Below are positions 45,714-54,774 of a stretch of 64,000 bases of DNA, in pieces. Under the pieces are notes generated by a model. That model searched no databases. It was given only the letters and a program-made list of their open reading frames with translations, and was not told the DNA's origin. Position 1 is the stretch's first letter. Each line of letters begins with the position of its first letter. This stretch comes from Algoriphagus chordae (GTDB lineage Bacteria > Bacteroidota > Bacteroidia > Cytophagales > Cyclobacteriaceae), in assembly GCF_003254055.1 (NCBI RefSeq), contig NZ_QKZT01000006.1:1-64000 (forward strand). Direction: 5' to 3'. The position numbers and the translations under genes were made by a program.

Positions 45714-47138
45714 TTAATTATCTATTCGCACTAATTCAGGCTGTAGTTTGCTTAATTCTACTTCTGCTACTTTTTCATCTTCGGTACTGAATTTTATCGC
45801 TAGCGCAACCATGCCTGATATAATGATCATGCAGCCAATCACTAAATATCCAGCTGAAACTGCAGATGCAGCTGCTGCAGATTGAGCGGCAGCCGCAGCC
45901 TCGGCCCCCAACGCTTCACTTGCAATTAAGGCAGTCTTCTCTGCTACTGCTGATTTTGAACTTAAGAATAGCGCAGCCATGAAAGCACCGAAATTCCCTC
46001 CAGCTCCAACTATACCTGAGATAGAGCCAATTGCTTTTCTATTCACAAAAGGTACGACGGAGAATGTAGCACCTTCAGCCATCTGCACTGACAAACTGAA
46101 AGCAATCAGGAGTATGAAGCCGATGAAAAGACCTGTGGCCAAAGAGAATAAGCTAAGCATAAGTCCTTCTACAATTAATATTGCTGCGAGGAACCAAACT
46201 CTTCCTTTCAAGCCTCTCGATTTTCCAAATTTGTCACCAAAATATCCACCAAGTGTACGAGCAAAAATATTCATCAGTGCGAAAGAGAGCACGATATTAC
46301 CAGCAGTGATTCGTTCGAGTTGGAACGTATTCTGCAAGTAATCATCCATGGTTCCATAGACTGTCAGTTCAATTCCAAAGCATGCTGCATAGACTACGAA
46401 AAGCAACCAAACACGATAGTCTTTCACAGCTTCCATAAAACCAACTTTGTCCTTCTTCGTGCTAGGAACTTGCATTCCTCTTGCTTCCAATTCCTTGAAG
46501 TTGCCATCTGGAGTATCCTTTGTGAAAAAGTAGTAAACCAAACCCATGCTGAAGCAAGCGATACCCGCTATAACCATAGAATATCTCCAGGCATCTGCCT
46601 CTGCTACTCCAACGCCTATGACTATCGCCGCAATGATCGGCATTCCCAATCTATTGGCTCCGCCACCGAGATTTCCCCAGCCAGCAGAAGTTGCATTGGC
46701 AGTTCCGACTACATTGGAAGCAAACATCAGCGAGGTGTGAACCTGCGTGATGACGAAGGAGGCTCCTATGAATCCAGTCAATAGACGACAGATATAAAAC
46801 TGCATAGGTGTCTGAACAAGACCGCTAAGTACAACTGGGATAGATCCTAGAATAAGCAACCAAGTGTAACAAAGTCTTGGACCATATTTATCGCATAGTT
46901 TCCCGATAAGTAATCTGGCGAAAACTGTTCCCGCTACAGCAAGAACTGTTGCATTCCACTTTTGCGCAGGTGTAAGACCGAGGTCTTTGACTACGTCAGG
47001 CATGAATGGCACGATGCCGAACCATGCGAAAAAACAAATGAAGAATGCAATTGAAGTGATCCAGAAGGTTCGGATCGGGACGGTTTTAATGTCTAGTAGA
47101 TTTAACCGTTTCGCTTTGTGTGTAAGTAGTGGCTCCAT
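45714..47138 (-). CDS. narK: Nitrate/nitrite MFS transporter NarK
   Basis: This 474-residue protein has about 12 hydrophobic segments. It shows NarK features: GIVPFMPDVVKDLGLTPAQK near the start, GKLCDKYGPRLCY (MFS motif with the positively charged loop), and GWGNLGGGANRLGMP, the nitrate signature. The C-terminal half ends with a cytoplasmic tail. It moves nitrate, and possibly nitrite, across the inner membrane. It lies upstream of nasA and downstream of the regulator gene. Four TACGTA sites are in its upstream region (47176-47265). Confidence 0.93.
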   Translation of the reverse strand: MEPLLTHKAKRLNLLDIKTVPIRTFWITSIAFFICFFAWFGIVPFMPDVVKDLGLTPAQKWNATVLAVAGTVFARLLIGKLCDKYGPRLCYTWLLILGSIPVVLSGLVQTPMQFYICRLLTGFIGASFVITQVHTSLMFASNVVGTANATSAGWGNLGGGANRLGMPIIAAIVIGVGVAEADAWRYSMVIAGIACFSMGLVYYFFTKDTPDGNFKELEARGMQVPSTKKDKVGFMEAVKDYRVWLLFVVYAACFGIELTVYGTMDDYLQNTFQLERITAGNIVLSFALMNIFARTLGGYFGDKFGKSRGLKGRVWFLAAILIVEGLMLSLFSLATGLFIGFILLIAFSLSVQMAEGATFSVVPFVNRKAIGSISGIVGAGGNFGAFMAALFLSSKSAVAEKTALIASEALGAEAAAAAQSAAAASAVSAGYLVIGCMIIISGMVALAIKFSTEDEKVAEVELSKLQPELVRIDN

Positions 47139-47282
47139 AATACTTATTTTTATCTACCCTAAAGCTAAGTATTAATACGTAATTATAATACTTAGTACGT
47201 AATTTATTTACGTAAAAAACAAAAAATCCATTCAGAATTGCTCTAAATGGACTTATGACTACGTATAAAATTGCGTGTTTTC
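47139..47282 (-). promoter_or_regulatory. narK promoter region with four TACGTA sites
   Basis: TACGTA occurs at 47176, 47196, 47209 and 47260. An 8-bp inverted repeat AAGTATTA/TAATACTT (47167-47174 and 47186-47193) flanks the first site. The same hexamer recurs before the response regulator and nirB. Confidence 0.6.
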
Positions 47283-47945
47283 TTAGATCAAGTTTAAATC
47301 TCTGGATTTTGTCGTGAGCTCCACAAGGTTCTTGACGTTCATTTTTTTCATCAAATTGAAGCGATGAACTTCCGCTGTTCTCTTACTGATTTCCAGCGCA
47401 TCTGCGATTTCATTATTTCCTTTCCCTTCGAGAATGAGTTCTAGAATTTGCTTCTCTCTATTGGTTAGATTTGCCAATTCCTCTGGAAGTACATCTGACT
47501 TTGGTGCAGACTTAGCTTTTCCATTGACGAAATTATTTATGATATAAGCAGAGACATCTCCTGCGAAAAATTTTCCACCACCAGAAATCGTGTGCAAAGC
47601 CTTCAAAAACTCGCTTTTTGAGGACCCTTTAAGCAGATACCCATCGGCTCCAGCTTGAACAGCCTCTACCACGTACTCTTCCGAGTCATGCATGGAAAGG
47701 ACTAGCTTTTTGATATGAGGAAATGATTTGCTCATCTCCTTCACTACTTCCAGCCCATTCATTTTCGGCATACGAATGTCTACAATCAGTAAATCTGGAT
47801 TTTGCATCGCGACTACTTCCAAAGCTTCTAAACCATCAGATGCTTCGTCGATTACCCGAAAATCTGCTTCACTTTCTAAAAGCGACTTGATTCCATCACG
47901 TACCAATTCGTGGTCATCTGCTAAAACTATCTTGATTGGGTTCAT
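47283..47945 (-). CDS. narL: NarL-type response regulator
   Basis: This 220-residue two-component regulator has a receiver domain with ADDHELVRDG, the phosphoacceptor Asp in LLIVDIRMPKMNG (about residue 56) and a conserved Lys in GYLLKG. The LuxR/NarL helix-turn-helix is LTNREKQILELILEGKGNNEIA and KRTAEVHRFNLMKKM. It follows the kinase gene by 60 bp that contain two TACGTA sites, so it may have its own promoter and autoregulate. The nitrate context supports a NarL role; the DNA site is inferred. Confidence 0.88.
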   Translation of the reverse strand: MNPIKIVLADDHELVRDGIKSLLESEADFRVIDEASDGLEALEVVAMQNPDLLIVDIRMPKMNGLEVVKEMSKSFPHIKKLVLSMHDSEEYVVEAVQAGADGYLLKGSSKSEFLKALHTISGGGKFFAGDVSAYIINNFVNGKAKSAPKSDVLPEELANLTNREKQILELILEGKGNNEIADALEISKRTAEVHRFNLMKKMNVKNLVELTTKSRDLNLI

Positions 47946-47954
47946 ATGCGCTTA

Positions 47955-47990
47955 AGTAAATACGTAGTAAAGTAACAGAATTTACGTATA
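47955..47990 (-). promoter_or_regulatory. Two TACGTA sites before the response regulator gene
   Basis: TACGTA occurs at 47961-47966 and 47983-47988, 16 and 38 bp upstream of the response-regulator start, in the short gap after the kinase gene. Confidence 0.55.
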
Positions 47991-48004
47991 AAAATCTAGA
48001 AAAT

Positions 48005-49816
48005 CTAAGTCAAAGGAATGTTGAGTGTGACTTTGGTACCTTCATTTGGAGAGGAATTGATGAACAATCTCCCATTGATGTATTTCACCCGCTCTCTCAT
48101 AAACGTGAGTCCCATGCCGCCTTCCTCATCCGGTTTTGCTTTCAGTTTGGATTTGTCAAAACCTTTTCCATTGTCATCCACGATAATGCTCAGAATATTC
48201 TGACTATGAGAAACCGTGACGATGATATGTGAGGATTCTGCATATTTGATCGCGTTATTGATTGCTTCCTGCGTGATCCGGTATAGATTGATTTCCACCA
48301 AGGAATCTAGTCGCTGTGAGAATTCTGATTTATTGAAAAGTACTATGTCTTTGCCGGTAAGTTTGGAAAGCTCCTGCGTCAGTTCTGTCAGCGCTGGGAC
48401 AATTCCGTAATCCTTTAATTCCGGAGGAGTAAGATTAAAAGTGGCAGTTCGCACACCCTTGATGATATTCGAAGTGAGTTCTTTGAGCTTGATGATCTTC
48501 ACTTCGGCTTTCTCAGGATCAGAAGAATCTACACTTTCCAGTAAGTATTTCAATCCAGTGAGCATTTGCCCGATTCCATCGTGAATATCCTTGGCAATTC
48601 GGTTTTGTTCATTCTCTTGATTCTCGATGATTTGTCTTGAGATCACCTTTTGCTGATGCATTTTCTCCTCAAAACTCTCCTTAGTCAGCTGCTCCACCTG
48701 ATGCATATACTCCTTGCGCTTGGTGATATCCATGCAAATCAAAATCAATTCGGGTTTGTCCTCAGTAGAATTGAAAGGAATCATGGACACATCCAACCAG
48801 ATTTCTTCACCAGTCTGAGAGGTTGTTTTGAACTCACCTTCCCAACCGGATTTTTTATTTTCGGCAATGATGCGATCTATCGTGAGCTGCTCATTTTCCA
48901 AGGGAGAGAGCAAATCAGAGATCTTCGCATTGATATTGAATTTCTGTGCTTTATATAATCTACTGAAGCGCTCACCTATATGGGTGATGTATCCTTCTGG
49001 TGTGATCCTCGCGAAAAGGAGAATTTGATCCATTGCTTTGCTAAGTGCCTGCAATTCTCTAACCGACTTTTCCTTTGATTGGCTGAGAATATCAGCATTC
49101 TTGGCCATTCGGATTGCTTTTTCTTCTGCATCCATTAATTCGTGAATACTGGCTTTCATGGCTTTTGCCGAAGGCCAAAAAATGATCAAAAACTCAGCTA
49201 CTAAGACTAATAGGGTGAAAAGGGTGATGATCAATTCTACCCGCTGCAAAGCAGACACCTTATCCTTGGCCTCCTGATCGTATTGATTCACGATCTCGTC
49301 CATTTTGATCAAAAAGCTATTTGCATTGGCTTCAATAATCTTCAATTGGGTAGCGATAGCTACAGAATCCTCAGAATTGGTGGATTTGAGAAAAAGGAAG
49401 TTTTGTGTAGCATCAGTGACTTGCTTGAATTCTGGATCTATTGCCTCAAACATGCTCGTGACCTCGGGACTATTGTCCACAATAAAATCCTGAGATTCAT
49501 CTCCCAGCTGTAAAAGCTGATGGGCATTTTCCCAGCGATTCAGAGTGGTTTTAATTGTGTCTCCAAGGGCTTCTGAACCTTCATCAGATTGACTTTGGGA
49601 AAGTAATAGTACTTCCTTGTTCAATTTTTGACTCAGCATACGCTGCCGACCGGCGACATTGACCAGGCGACTATCATTTTCCTGATCATTCAGGTATTTT
49701 CTGATGAGAATCTGGCTTGCGATCAAGGAGATGGCAATTGCTCCCAAAGCAATAATGTAAAGGCGGCGGAGACGATTAAAAGTATCTTGATCCAGCGATC
49801 GCGGTGTACCGGTCAT
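48005..49816 (-). CDS. Nitrate-cluster sensor histidine kinase with PilJ/NarX-like sensor domain
   Basis: This 603-residue membrane kinase has a first TM at about 18-38, an extracellular PilJ/NarX-type four-helix domain containing the P-box-like VNVAGRQRMLSQKL, and a second TM at about 195-215. A coiled linker and a PAS domain (about 260-380) follow, then HisKA_3 with AKDIHDGIGQM (phosphorylated His) and a HATPase with VDDNGKGFD and GGMGLTFMRER. The P-box of NarX binds nitrate, so a nitrate or nitrite sensor is the best guess. It starts 5 bp after the DUF4202 gene ends and is followed by narL. Confidence 0.88.
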   Translation of the reverse strand: MTGTPRSLDQDTFNRLRRLYIIALGAIAISLIASQILIRKYLNDQENDSRLVNVAGRQRMLSQKLNKEVLLLSQSQSDEGSEALGDTIKTTLNRWENAHQLLQLGDESQDFIVDNSPEVTSMFEAIDPEFKQVTDATQNFLFLKSTNSEDSVAIATQLKIIEANANSFLIKMDEIVNQYDQEAKDKVSALQRVELIITLFTLLVLVAEFLIIFWPSAKAMKASIHELMDAEEKAIRMAKNADILSQSKEKSVRELQALSKAMDQILLFARITPEGYITHIGERFSRLYKAQKFNINAKISDLLSPLENEQLTIDRIIAENKKSGWEGEFKTTSQTGEEIWLDVSMIPFNSTEDKPELILICMDITKRKEYMHQVEQLTKESFEEKMHQQKVISRQIIENQENEQNRIAKDIHDGIGQMLTGLKYLLESVDSSDPEKAEVKIIKLKELTSNIIKGVRTATFNLTPPELKDYGIVPALTELTQELSKLTGKDIVLFNKSEFSQRLDSLVEINLYRITQEAINNAIKYAESSHIIVTVSHSQNILSIIVDDNGKGFDKSKLKAKPDEEGGMGLTFMRERVKYINGRLFINSSPNEGTKVTLNIPLT

Positions 49817-49820
49817 TTGA

Positions 49821-50399
49821 TTAGGTAATAGCTTCTTTGACTAATTCGAGGCTTGACGGTGAAAATGGTAATTGCAATGCGGCTCTATGTCCTTTTTCAG
49901 ACATTTTTGCCCAGGTTTTTTGAAGGATGTCTATAATCTTGGCAGACTCATGTTTGGCAGCGAATTCTTCGAAATAATATTCCAAGAAAACCAGACAAAT
50001 GACATCTTCCATGGTTTGGGTATCAGGATCTGTTTTCAGCTGCTTCTTTCTAATCAGGAATTTCACCCTTTCAATAGTCTCCTCATCGTAGCCAACTTCC
50101 TGTAGAATCCCCGCAGCCATATCAGCATGCATCTTCTTCAATTCCTCTCTCCACTTGAGATAGCCCACTCTATCCATTGGGTAATCTGATCTCGGAATCT
50201 TCCATCTTCCGATGTGTTGTGCTCTGACAGCGAGTTGCATAGCTTCGGAAGATTCAGGATCAAATTGATCGAGCTTTTCGGTCATACGGATGGAGTACAA
50301 CAGTTCTTTTGCAATCTCTTTTCCCAATACTACTTCTTTGATGGGGTCTTCCGCATTGACCTGATCGATCAATGAGATTGCTTTCTGGAATTTGTTCAT
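49821..50399 (-). CDS. DUF4202 protein of the nitrite reductase operon
   Basis: This 192-residue helical protein matches DUF4202, a family often found with nitrite reductase genes. Conserved blocks include AVRAQHIGRWKIPRSDYPMD, KMHADMAAGILQEVGYD and a C-terminal FLEYYFEEF. Histidines and acidic residues resemble an HD-type metal phosphohydrolase layout, but this is inference. It lies 12 bp after nirD and directly before the sensor kinase, so it is co-transcribed with nirBD. Its role in nitrite metabolism is unknown. Confidence 0.8.
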   Translation of the reverse strand: MNKFQKAISLIDQVNAEDPIKEVVLGKEIAKELLYSIRMTEKLDQFDPESSEAMQLAVRAQHIGRWKIPRSDYPMDRVGYLKWREELKKMHADMAAGILQEVGYDEETIERVKFLIRKKQLKTDPDTQTMEDVICLVFLEYYFEEFAAKHESAKIIDILQKTWAKMSEKGHRAALQLPFSPSSLELVKEAIT

Positions 50400-50411
50400 G
50401 TGTCAATTGGA

Positions 50412-50789
50412 TTAATCTACGAATCCAATATATACATTTCCCTCCTGAATTCTGACCGGATAGGTTGCAATACTATAATCTTCTCCGTTCAAATTGCTGC
50501 CATCTTCCAGCGAAAAGGTCTTCTTATGAAGCGGACAAGCCACTTTTGGAATTCCTTGCGAATCGCCAGTCATGCCCCGCGAAAGAACCATTTCCATCTT
50601 GTGTGGACAAAGATTCTGGCAGGCATACCAGGAGTTTGTTCTGGTAAAATGGTAAACTGCAATTTGCTTGGCATTGTATTTCACACAGGCTCCCGCATTT
50701 TCTGGAAAGTCACCTGTCTGACCGACTTTGATCCAATGGATAGCGTGCTGATCTGCTACGGATTGATAGTTTTTTAATAATTCTTCCAT
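50412..50789 (-). CDS. nirD: Nitrite reductase small subunit NirD
   Basis: This 125-residue Rieske-fold protein is the small subunit of NADH-dependent nitrite reductase. WYACQNLCPHKMEM and KVACPLHKKTFSLEDG show the two ligand-like Cys/His positions. It starts 18 bp after nirB ends and precedes the DUF4202 gene by 12 bp, in one operon. Confidence 0.9.
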   Translation of the reverse strand: MEELLKNYQSVADQHAIHWIKVGQTGDFPENAGACVKYNAKQIAVYHFTRTNSWYACQNLCPHKMEMVLSRGMTGDSQGIPKVACPLHKKTFSLEDGSNLNGEDYSIATYPVRIQEGNVYIGFVD

Positions 50790-50807
50790 GATCTTATTCT
50801 TATAGGA

Positions 50808-53318
50808 TTACCAAGGTCTAGGCATTTTTTGATCTCGCATCGGTACAAAAACCAAGCTTTCATCTTTCTCTTCTGAATTGACAAATGGCTTAAATCGCTT
50901 CATCATCTGAGGATCCTCGATGGCTTCTTTCCACTCACATGCATACTGGTTTACCAACTCCTGCATCTCAGCTTCCAGTTCTTCGCCAATTCCGAGGCTA
51001 TCTTCCACCACTACTTTTTTCAAATATTCTATTCCACCCTCCAACTTGTCCAACCAAGGCGCAGTTCGCTGAAGTGGTGCGGCTGTTCTGATATAATAAA
51101 CCAAGAATCTATCTAGGTATTTGATGCAAGTATCGTCGTCTAGCTTTTCTGCCAAAAGTATCGCGTGTTTCGGAGTAGCTCCGCCGTTTCCACATACAAA
51201 TAGGTTCCAACCGCCTTCAACTGCGATGACTCCAAAGTCCTTGCCTCTAGCTTCGGCACATTCGCGAATACAGCCAGAAACGCCGCCTTTTAGTTTATGC
51301 GGAGACCGAAGTCCTTTGTATCGATCTTCGATTCTGATGGCAAAGCTTACACTATCATGCAATCCAAAGCGGCACCAAGTAGATCCTACACAGCTTTTTA
51401 CTGTTCTCAGTGATTTGCCGTAGGCATGTCCACTTTCGAAACCAGCATCGATGAGTTCTTTCCAGATCATTGGTAATTCATGCAGCTGAGCTCCAAAAAG
51501 ATCAATTCGTTGTCCGCCGGTAATTTTGGTATAGAGATCATATTTCTTAGCAACTTGTCCCAGCACCATCAATTTGTCTGGAGTAATCTCTCCTCCTGGT
51601 ACTCTAGGTACGACTGAATAAGTACCGTTTCTCTGAATATTTGCAAGGAATCTATCGTTCGAATCTTGAATAGGAGCCTGACGATTGGCAGTTTCCATGT
51701 ATATACTGGCGAAAATCGAAGCCAGAACAGGCTTGCAAGATTCGCAGCCATGACCTTTGCCGTGACGATCCAGTGCTTCATCAAAATTCATAATGCTGTG
51801 CAACTTCACCAAATCGTACATTTCCTGACGGCTGTATTCGAAGTGCTCGCAGATAGTTTCTTTCACTTCCTGTCCCATGGATTTCAAAGTGGCCGAAACC
51901 AAATCCGTCACCATAGGCTTGCATCCACCACAGGAGCTAGAAGCTTTGGTGCTTTTTACTACATCTGAGAAAGTGCAACAAGCGCCACTCGTGATAGAGT
52001 CACAGATCGTTCCTTTGGATACTGCTTCGCAAGAGCAAATCTGAGCTGTATCTGGTAAATCCAGCACAGAACCCAAAGCACTTTTGCTTTCTCCACCTCT
52101 AGAACCCAAGATCAAATCTTCTGGATTCTCAGGAAGCTTCATCGCATTGATATACAATTGGAAAAGCGTATTGTAATCAGAGGAATCACCCACCATGATT
52201 CCACCAAGTAGCTTCGAGCCATCTTTGGCGATGTTGATTCTCTTGTAAACACCACGCTGCTTGTTCTCATATACTATCGCGGTGATCTCATCATTTTCTA
52301 TAAATGGATCTCCAAATGAAGCCACTTCCGTTCCCACCAATTTCAGTTGGGTGGACATGTCGATGGAAGGACTCATTAGCTTTTCTCCACCGGCAATTTG
52401 ATCTACAGCTACTCCTGCCATCTCATAGCCTGGAGCAACTAAGCCATATATGCCATTATTATATAGTGCAACTTCTCCGATCGCGTAAATCGCCGGATCG
52501 GAAGTTTCCATTTTATTATTTACATAGACTCCACCCCGCTCGCCAGTTCGTAAACCACATTTCACAGCCAATTCGTCTCTAGGGCGAATACCTGCGGAAA
52601 TGATTAGCATGTCGGTTTGGAGGGAGGTTTCATCAGCGAAGTCGATTTTTTCTATACCTTCTTCTCCTACGATTTCCTTGGAGTTTTTACCCAGGTGAAT
52701 CTTCATTCCAAGGCTTTCGATCTTGCTTTGAAGCATGTCACTGGCAGCTTTGTCCAGTTGACGTGGCATAAGTCGTGGTGCAAATTCGATTACATCAGTC
52801 TGCAGTCCGAGCTCTTTGGCGGCATTTGCAGCTTCCAAACCAAGCAATCCGCCACCTAATACAGATGCCTTGAATTTACCTTCTTGCTTGAGTTTGTCTG
52901 TGTAGTCCTTGATCGCATCAAGATCTTCGATAGTTCTATAGACAAACACGCCTTGCTTGTCCACTCCTTTGATATTTGGGACGAAAGGAGCAGAGCCTGT
53001 AGCCAAAATCAGGTAGTCATATTCGAAATAGTCATGCTTATGGGTGAAAACCCGCTTAGTCTCAGTTTCGATGGAAGTGATCATTTCTCCCGTGCGAAGC
53101 ACTATGTTATTCTCAGCATACCAGTCAGAGGAAGCCAGTAGCAGCTTATCCGCAGAGTCTAGTGTGAAGTATTCACTTAGATGAACTCGATCATAAGCTG
53201 GTCTGAATTCTTCCCCGAATACTACCAGCTCAAATTGATCACGAAGTGGGTGGGCAGCTAGTTTTTCGCAAAACTTATACCCGACCATTCCATTTCCTAT
53301 GACAATAACTTTTTTCAT
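50808..53318 (-). CDS. nirB: NADH-dependent nitrite reductase large subunit NirB
   Basis: This 836-residue cytoplasmic enzyme reduces nitrite to ammonium with NADH. Domains run in order: FAD/NAD(P) module (VIGNGMVGYKFCEKL, SVLGGGLLGLEAANA, AIYAIGEVALY), a BFD-like [2Fe-2S] domain (CSCEAVSKG, SSSCGGCKPM), a second cysteine pair (GCESCKP), and the nitrite/sulfite reductase ferredoxin-like halves. The sirohaem/4Fe-4S cysteines are VKSCVGSTWCRFG and GGVSGCIRECAEARG. It heads the nirB-nirD-DUF4202-kinase unit. Three TACGTA sites lie upstream. Confidence 0.96.
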   Translation of the reverse strand: MKKVIVIGNGMVGYKFCEKLAAHPLRDQFELVVFGEEFRPAYDRVHLSEYFTLDSADKLLLASSDWYAENNIVLRTGEMITSIETETKRVFTHKHDYFEYDYLILATGSAPFVPNIKGVDKQGVFVYRTIEDLDAIKDYTDKLKQEGKFKASVLGGGLLGLEAANAAKELGLQTDVIEFAPRLMPRQLDKAASDMLQSKIESLGMKIHLGKNSKEIVGEEGIEKIDFADETSLQTDMLIISAGIRPRDELAVKCGLRTGERGGVYVNNKMETSDPAIYAIGEVALYNNGIYGLVAPGYEMAGVAVDQIAGGEKLMSPSIDMSTQLKLVGTEVASFGDPFIENDEITAIVYENKQRGVYKRINIAKDGSKLLGGIMVGDSSDYNTLFQLYINAMKLPENPEDLILGSRGGESKSALGSVLDLPDTAQICSCEAVSKGTICDSITSGACCTFSDVVKSTKASSSCGGCKPMVTDLVSATLKSMGQEVKETICEHFEYSRQEMYDLVKLHSIMNFDEALDRHGKGHGCESCKPVLASIFASIYMETANRQAPIQDSNDRFLANIQRNGTYSVVPRVPGGEITPDKLMVLGQVAKKYDLYTKITGGQRIDLFGAQLHELPMIWKELIDAGFESGHAYGKSLRTVKSCVGSTWCRFGLHDSVSFAIRIEDRYKGLRSPHKLKGGVSGCIRECAEARGKDFGVIAVEGGWNLFVCGNGGATPKHAILLAEKLDDDTCIKYLDRFLVYYIRTAAPLQRTAPWLDKLEGGIEYLKKVVVEDSLGIGEELEAEMQELVNQYACEWKEAIEDPQMMKRFKPFVNSEEKDESLVFVPMRDQKMPRPW

Positions 53319-53403
53319 CTGTTTGTAATTAATTGTTAATGGTCAGATGGAATCTCGCATGGTAGATGATCATACCATTTTGTGACACTTAGGGTCATGC
53401 TCG

Positions 53404-53580
53404 ATTTCATGGCTACGTAATTTAGAGCTCAAATATAAGTATAAATACGTAATTACAAAGAAAAATGTAAATAAATACTTACTTAGAATAAGTATTTAAA
53501 ACTGGCTTAATAAGTTGTAAATAGCCAATTTATGGCCATATGGATGCCTTTTTAATGATTGTAGGTGTCTAGTACGTATT
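53404..53580 (-). promoter_or_regulatory. nirB upstream region with three TACGTA sites and an inverted repeat
   Basis: TACGTA occurs at 53414-53419, 53446-53451 and 53573-53578. The inverted repeat AAATACTT and AAGTATTT has a 9-bp spacer. This looks like the control region for nitrate/nitrite induction of nirB, shared in motif with narK and narL. Confidence 0.6.
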
Positions 53581-54126
53581 TTTTTGACCTGCTAAGCTTC
53601 AGCTATACCTAAGTAAAGTTTTTAAGTAGGAGGAGAACAGCGTGAATTCAGACAGTCCTGTCTCTTGACGATAGCTGCTATTAGATAAGGCTACCTTGAC
53701 TTAAGCTTCATAAATCTGGGAGGAAGTGGTTTTTAGGATAGGTGGGCAGTCAGGAGACTTTGCGCAATTGGGTACTCTGTCGTACATCACTCTTTTGTAA
53801 ATTCTAATTATTTTGCCAGACAGATATGTGAAAGATAAGGTTTCGACTTCGCTCAACCTGACAAGACTATCGTGCTCAATCTGATTATTTGTCTTCGGGC
53901 GACCTGATATTTGGTTTAAGTATCCAGCTTTTGGCTATTTACCTTAATTCACACCGAAAAAAGTATGGTGACTTGATAACAAATTAGGAAGGGAAAAGGA
54001 TTGGTGAGAAACTTAGAATTAGAATTGTGAAAAATACCCAGCTTCTAGGAATGCAGGTTAGGCTGCTCTGTGAACTCCGCGTCAAGCTCTGCGTTCCCCG
54101 CGGCTATCTGCCAATTGACTTTAATC

Positions 54127-54151
54127 AAAAAAAACACCTCAAGATGAGGTG
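54127..54151 (-). terminator. Rho-independent terminator of ndk
   Basis: On the minus strand the arms CACCTCA and TGAGGTG enclose TCT, and a run of eight T follows. It begins about 25 bp after the ndk stop. Confidence 0.88.
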
Positions 54152-54176
54152 CTTTCAATAGTATTTATGCTAAGAA

Positions 54177-54599
54177 TTAACCTACTCTTTCAGTCTGAGA
54201 GAAGTAGAATGATCCTTCGATGGCTGCGTTTTCGTCTGAGTCAGAACCGTGTACAGCATTTGCTTCGATAGACTTAGCGAAGATCTTACGGATAGTACCT
54301 TCAGCTGCATCAGCAGGGTTGGTAGCACCGATCAATTTTCTGAAATCTTCTACAGCATTATCTTTTTCCAAGATAGCAGCGATGATAGGTCCAGAAGACA
54401 TATACGCGCATAGATCAGCGTAGAAAGGTCTTTCTGAGTGAACTTCGTAGAATTTACCTGCGATAGCTGGAGTCAATTGGGTAGCTTTCATGGCTACGAT
54501 TTTGAAGCCTGCTTCTTCGATCATTTTCAAAATCGCTCCTGAGTTTCCTTCTGCAAAAGCATCAGGCTTGATCATGGTGAATGTTCTGTTAGTTGCCAT
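54177..54599 (-). CDS. ndk: Nucleoside diphosphate kinase
   Basis: This 140-residue cytoplasmic enzyme transfers the gamma phosphate between nucleoside triphosphates. It has [12 protein letters not shown] at the start and [12 protein letters not shown] with the phosphorylated His117. The length is standard. It is divergent from nrnA with a promoter region between, and a -7 box of the TAnnTTTG type (TATTTTTG, 54632-54639 on the minus strand) precedes it. Confidence 0.96.
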   Translation of the reverse strand: MATNRTFTMIKPDAFAEGNSGAILKMIEEAGFKIVAMKATQLTPAIAGKFYEVHSERPFYADLCAYMSSGPIIAAILEKDNAVEDFRKLIGATNPADAAEGTIRKIFAKSIEANAVHGSDSDENAAIEGSFYFSQTERVG

Positions 54600-54631
54600 G
54601 TTATTCGTTTTTCATTGGTTTAAATCGGGCG

Positions 54632-54639
54632 CAAAAATA
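54632..54639 (-). promoter_or_regulatory. Putative -7 box of ndk
   Basis: On the minus strand this reads TATTTTTG, matching TAnnTTTG, about 33 bp before the ndk start. The divergent nrnA gene has a weaker candidate (TGACCTTTG near 54738-54746). Confidence 0.5.
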
Positions 54640-54774
54640 GACTTTTTCGCAGCATTCTCCATAAAAACTTTTGCATTTTTCTCCTAGGCTATTCATTGTC
54701 AGCCAACTAGTATAATTGGGAATTGTCAAAATTTTACTGACCTTTGCGAACTACAAGAGCCAAAAAGCAGCTAA

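Larger units (their letters stand above)
53319..54176. other. Long regulatory/intergenic stretch upstream of nirB
   Basis: About 860 bp with no gene recognised. The part near nirB holds TACGTA at 53414, 53446 and 53573 and an 8-bp inverted repeat AAATACTT/AAGTATTT (53473-53497). Farther away are two snippets of types common as dispersed Bacteroidota intergenic repeats: GGTTTCGACTTCGCTCAACC (from 53839) and a GCGTTCCCCGCGGC-type segment near 54088. The far end carries the ndk terminator. Confidence 0.6.
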
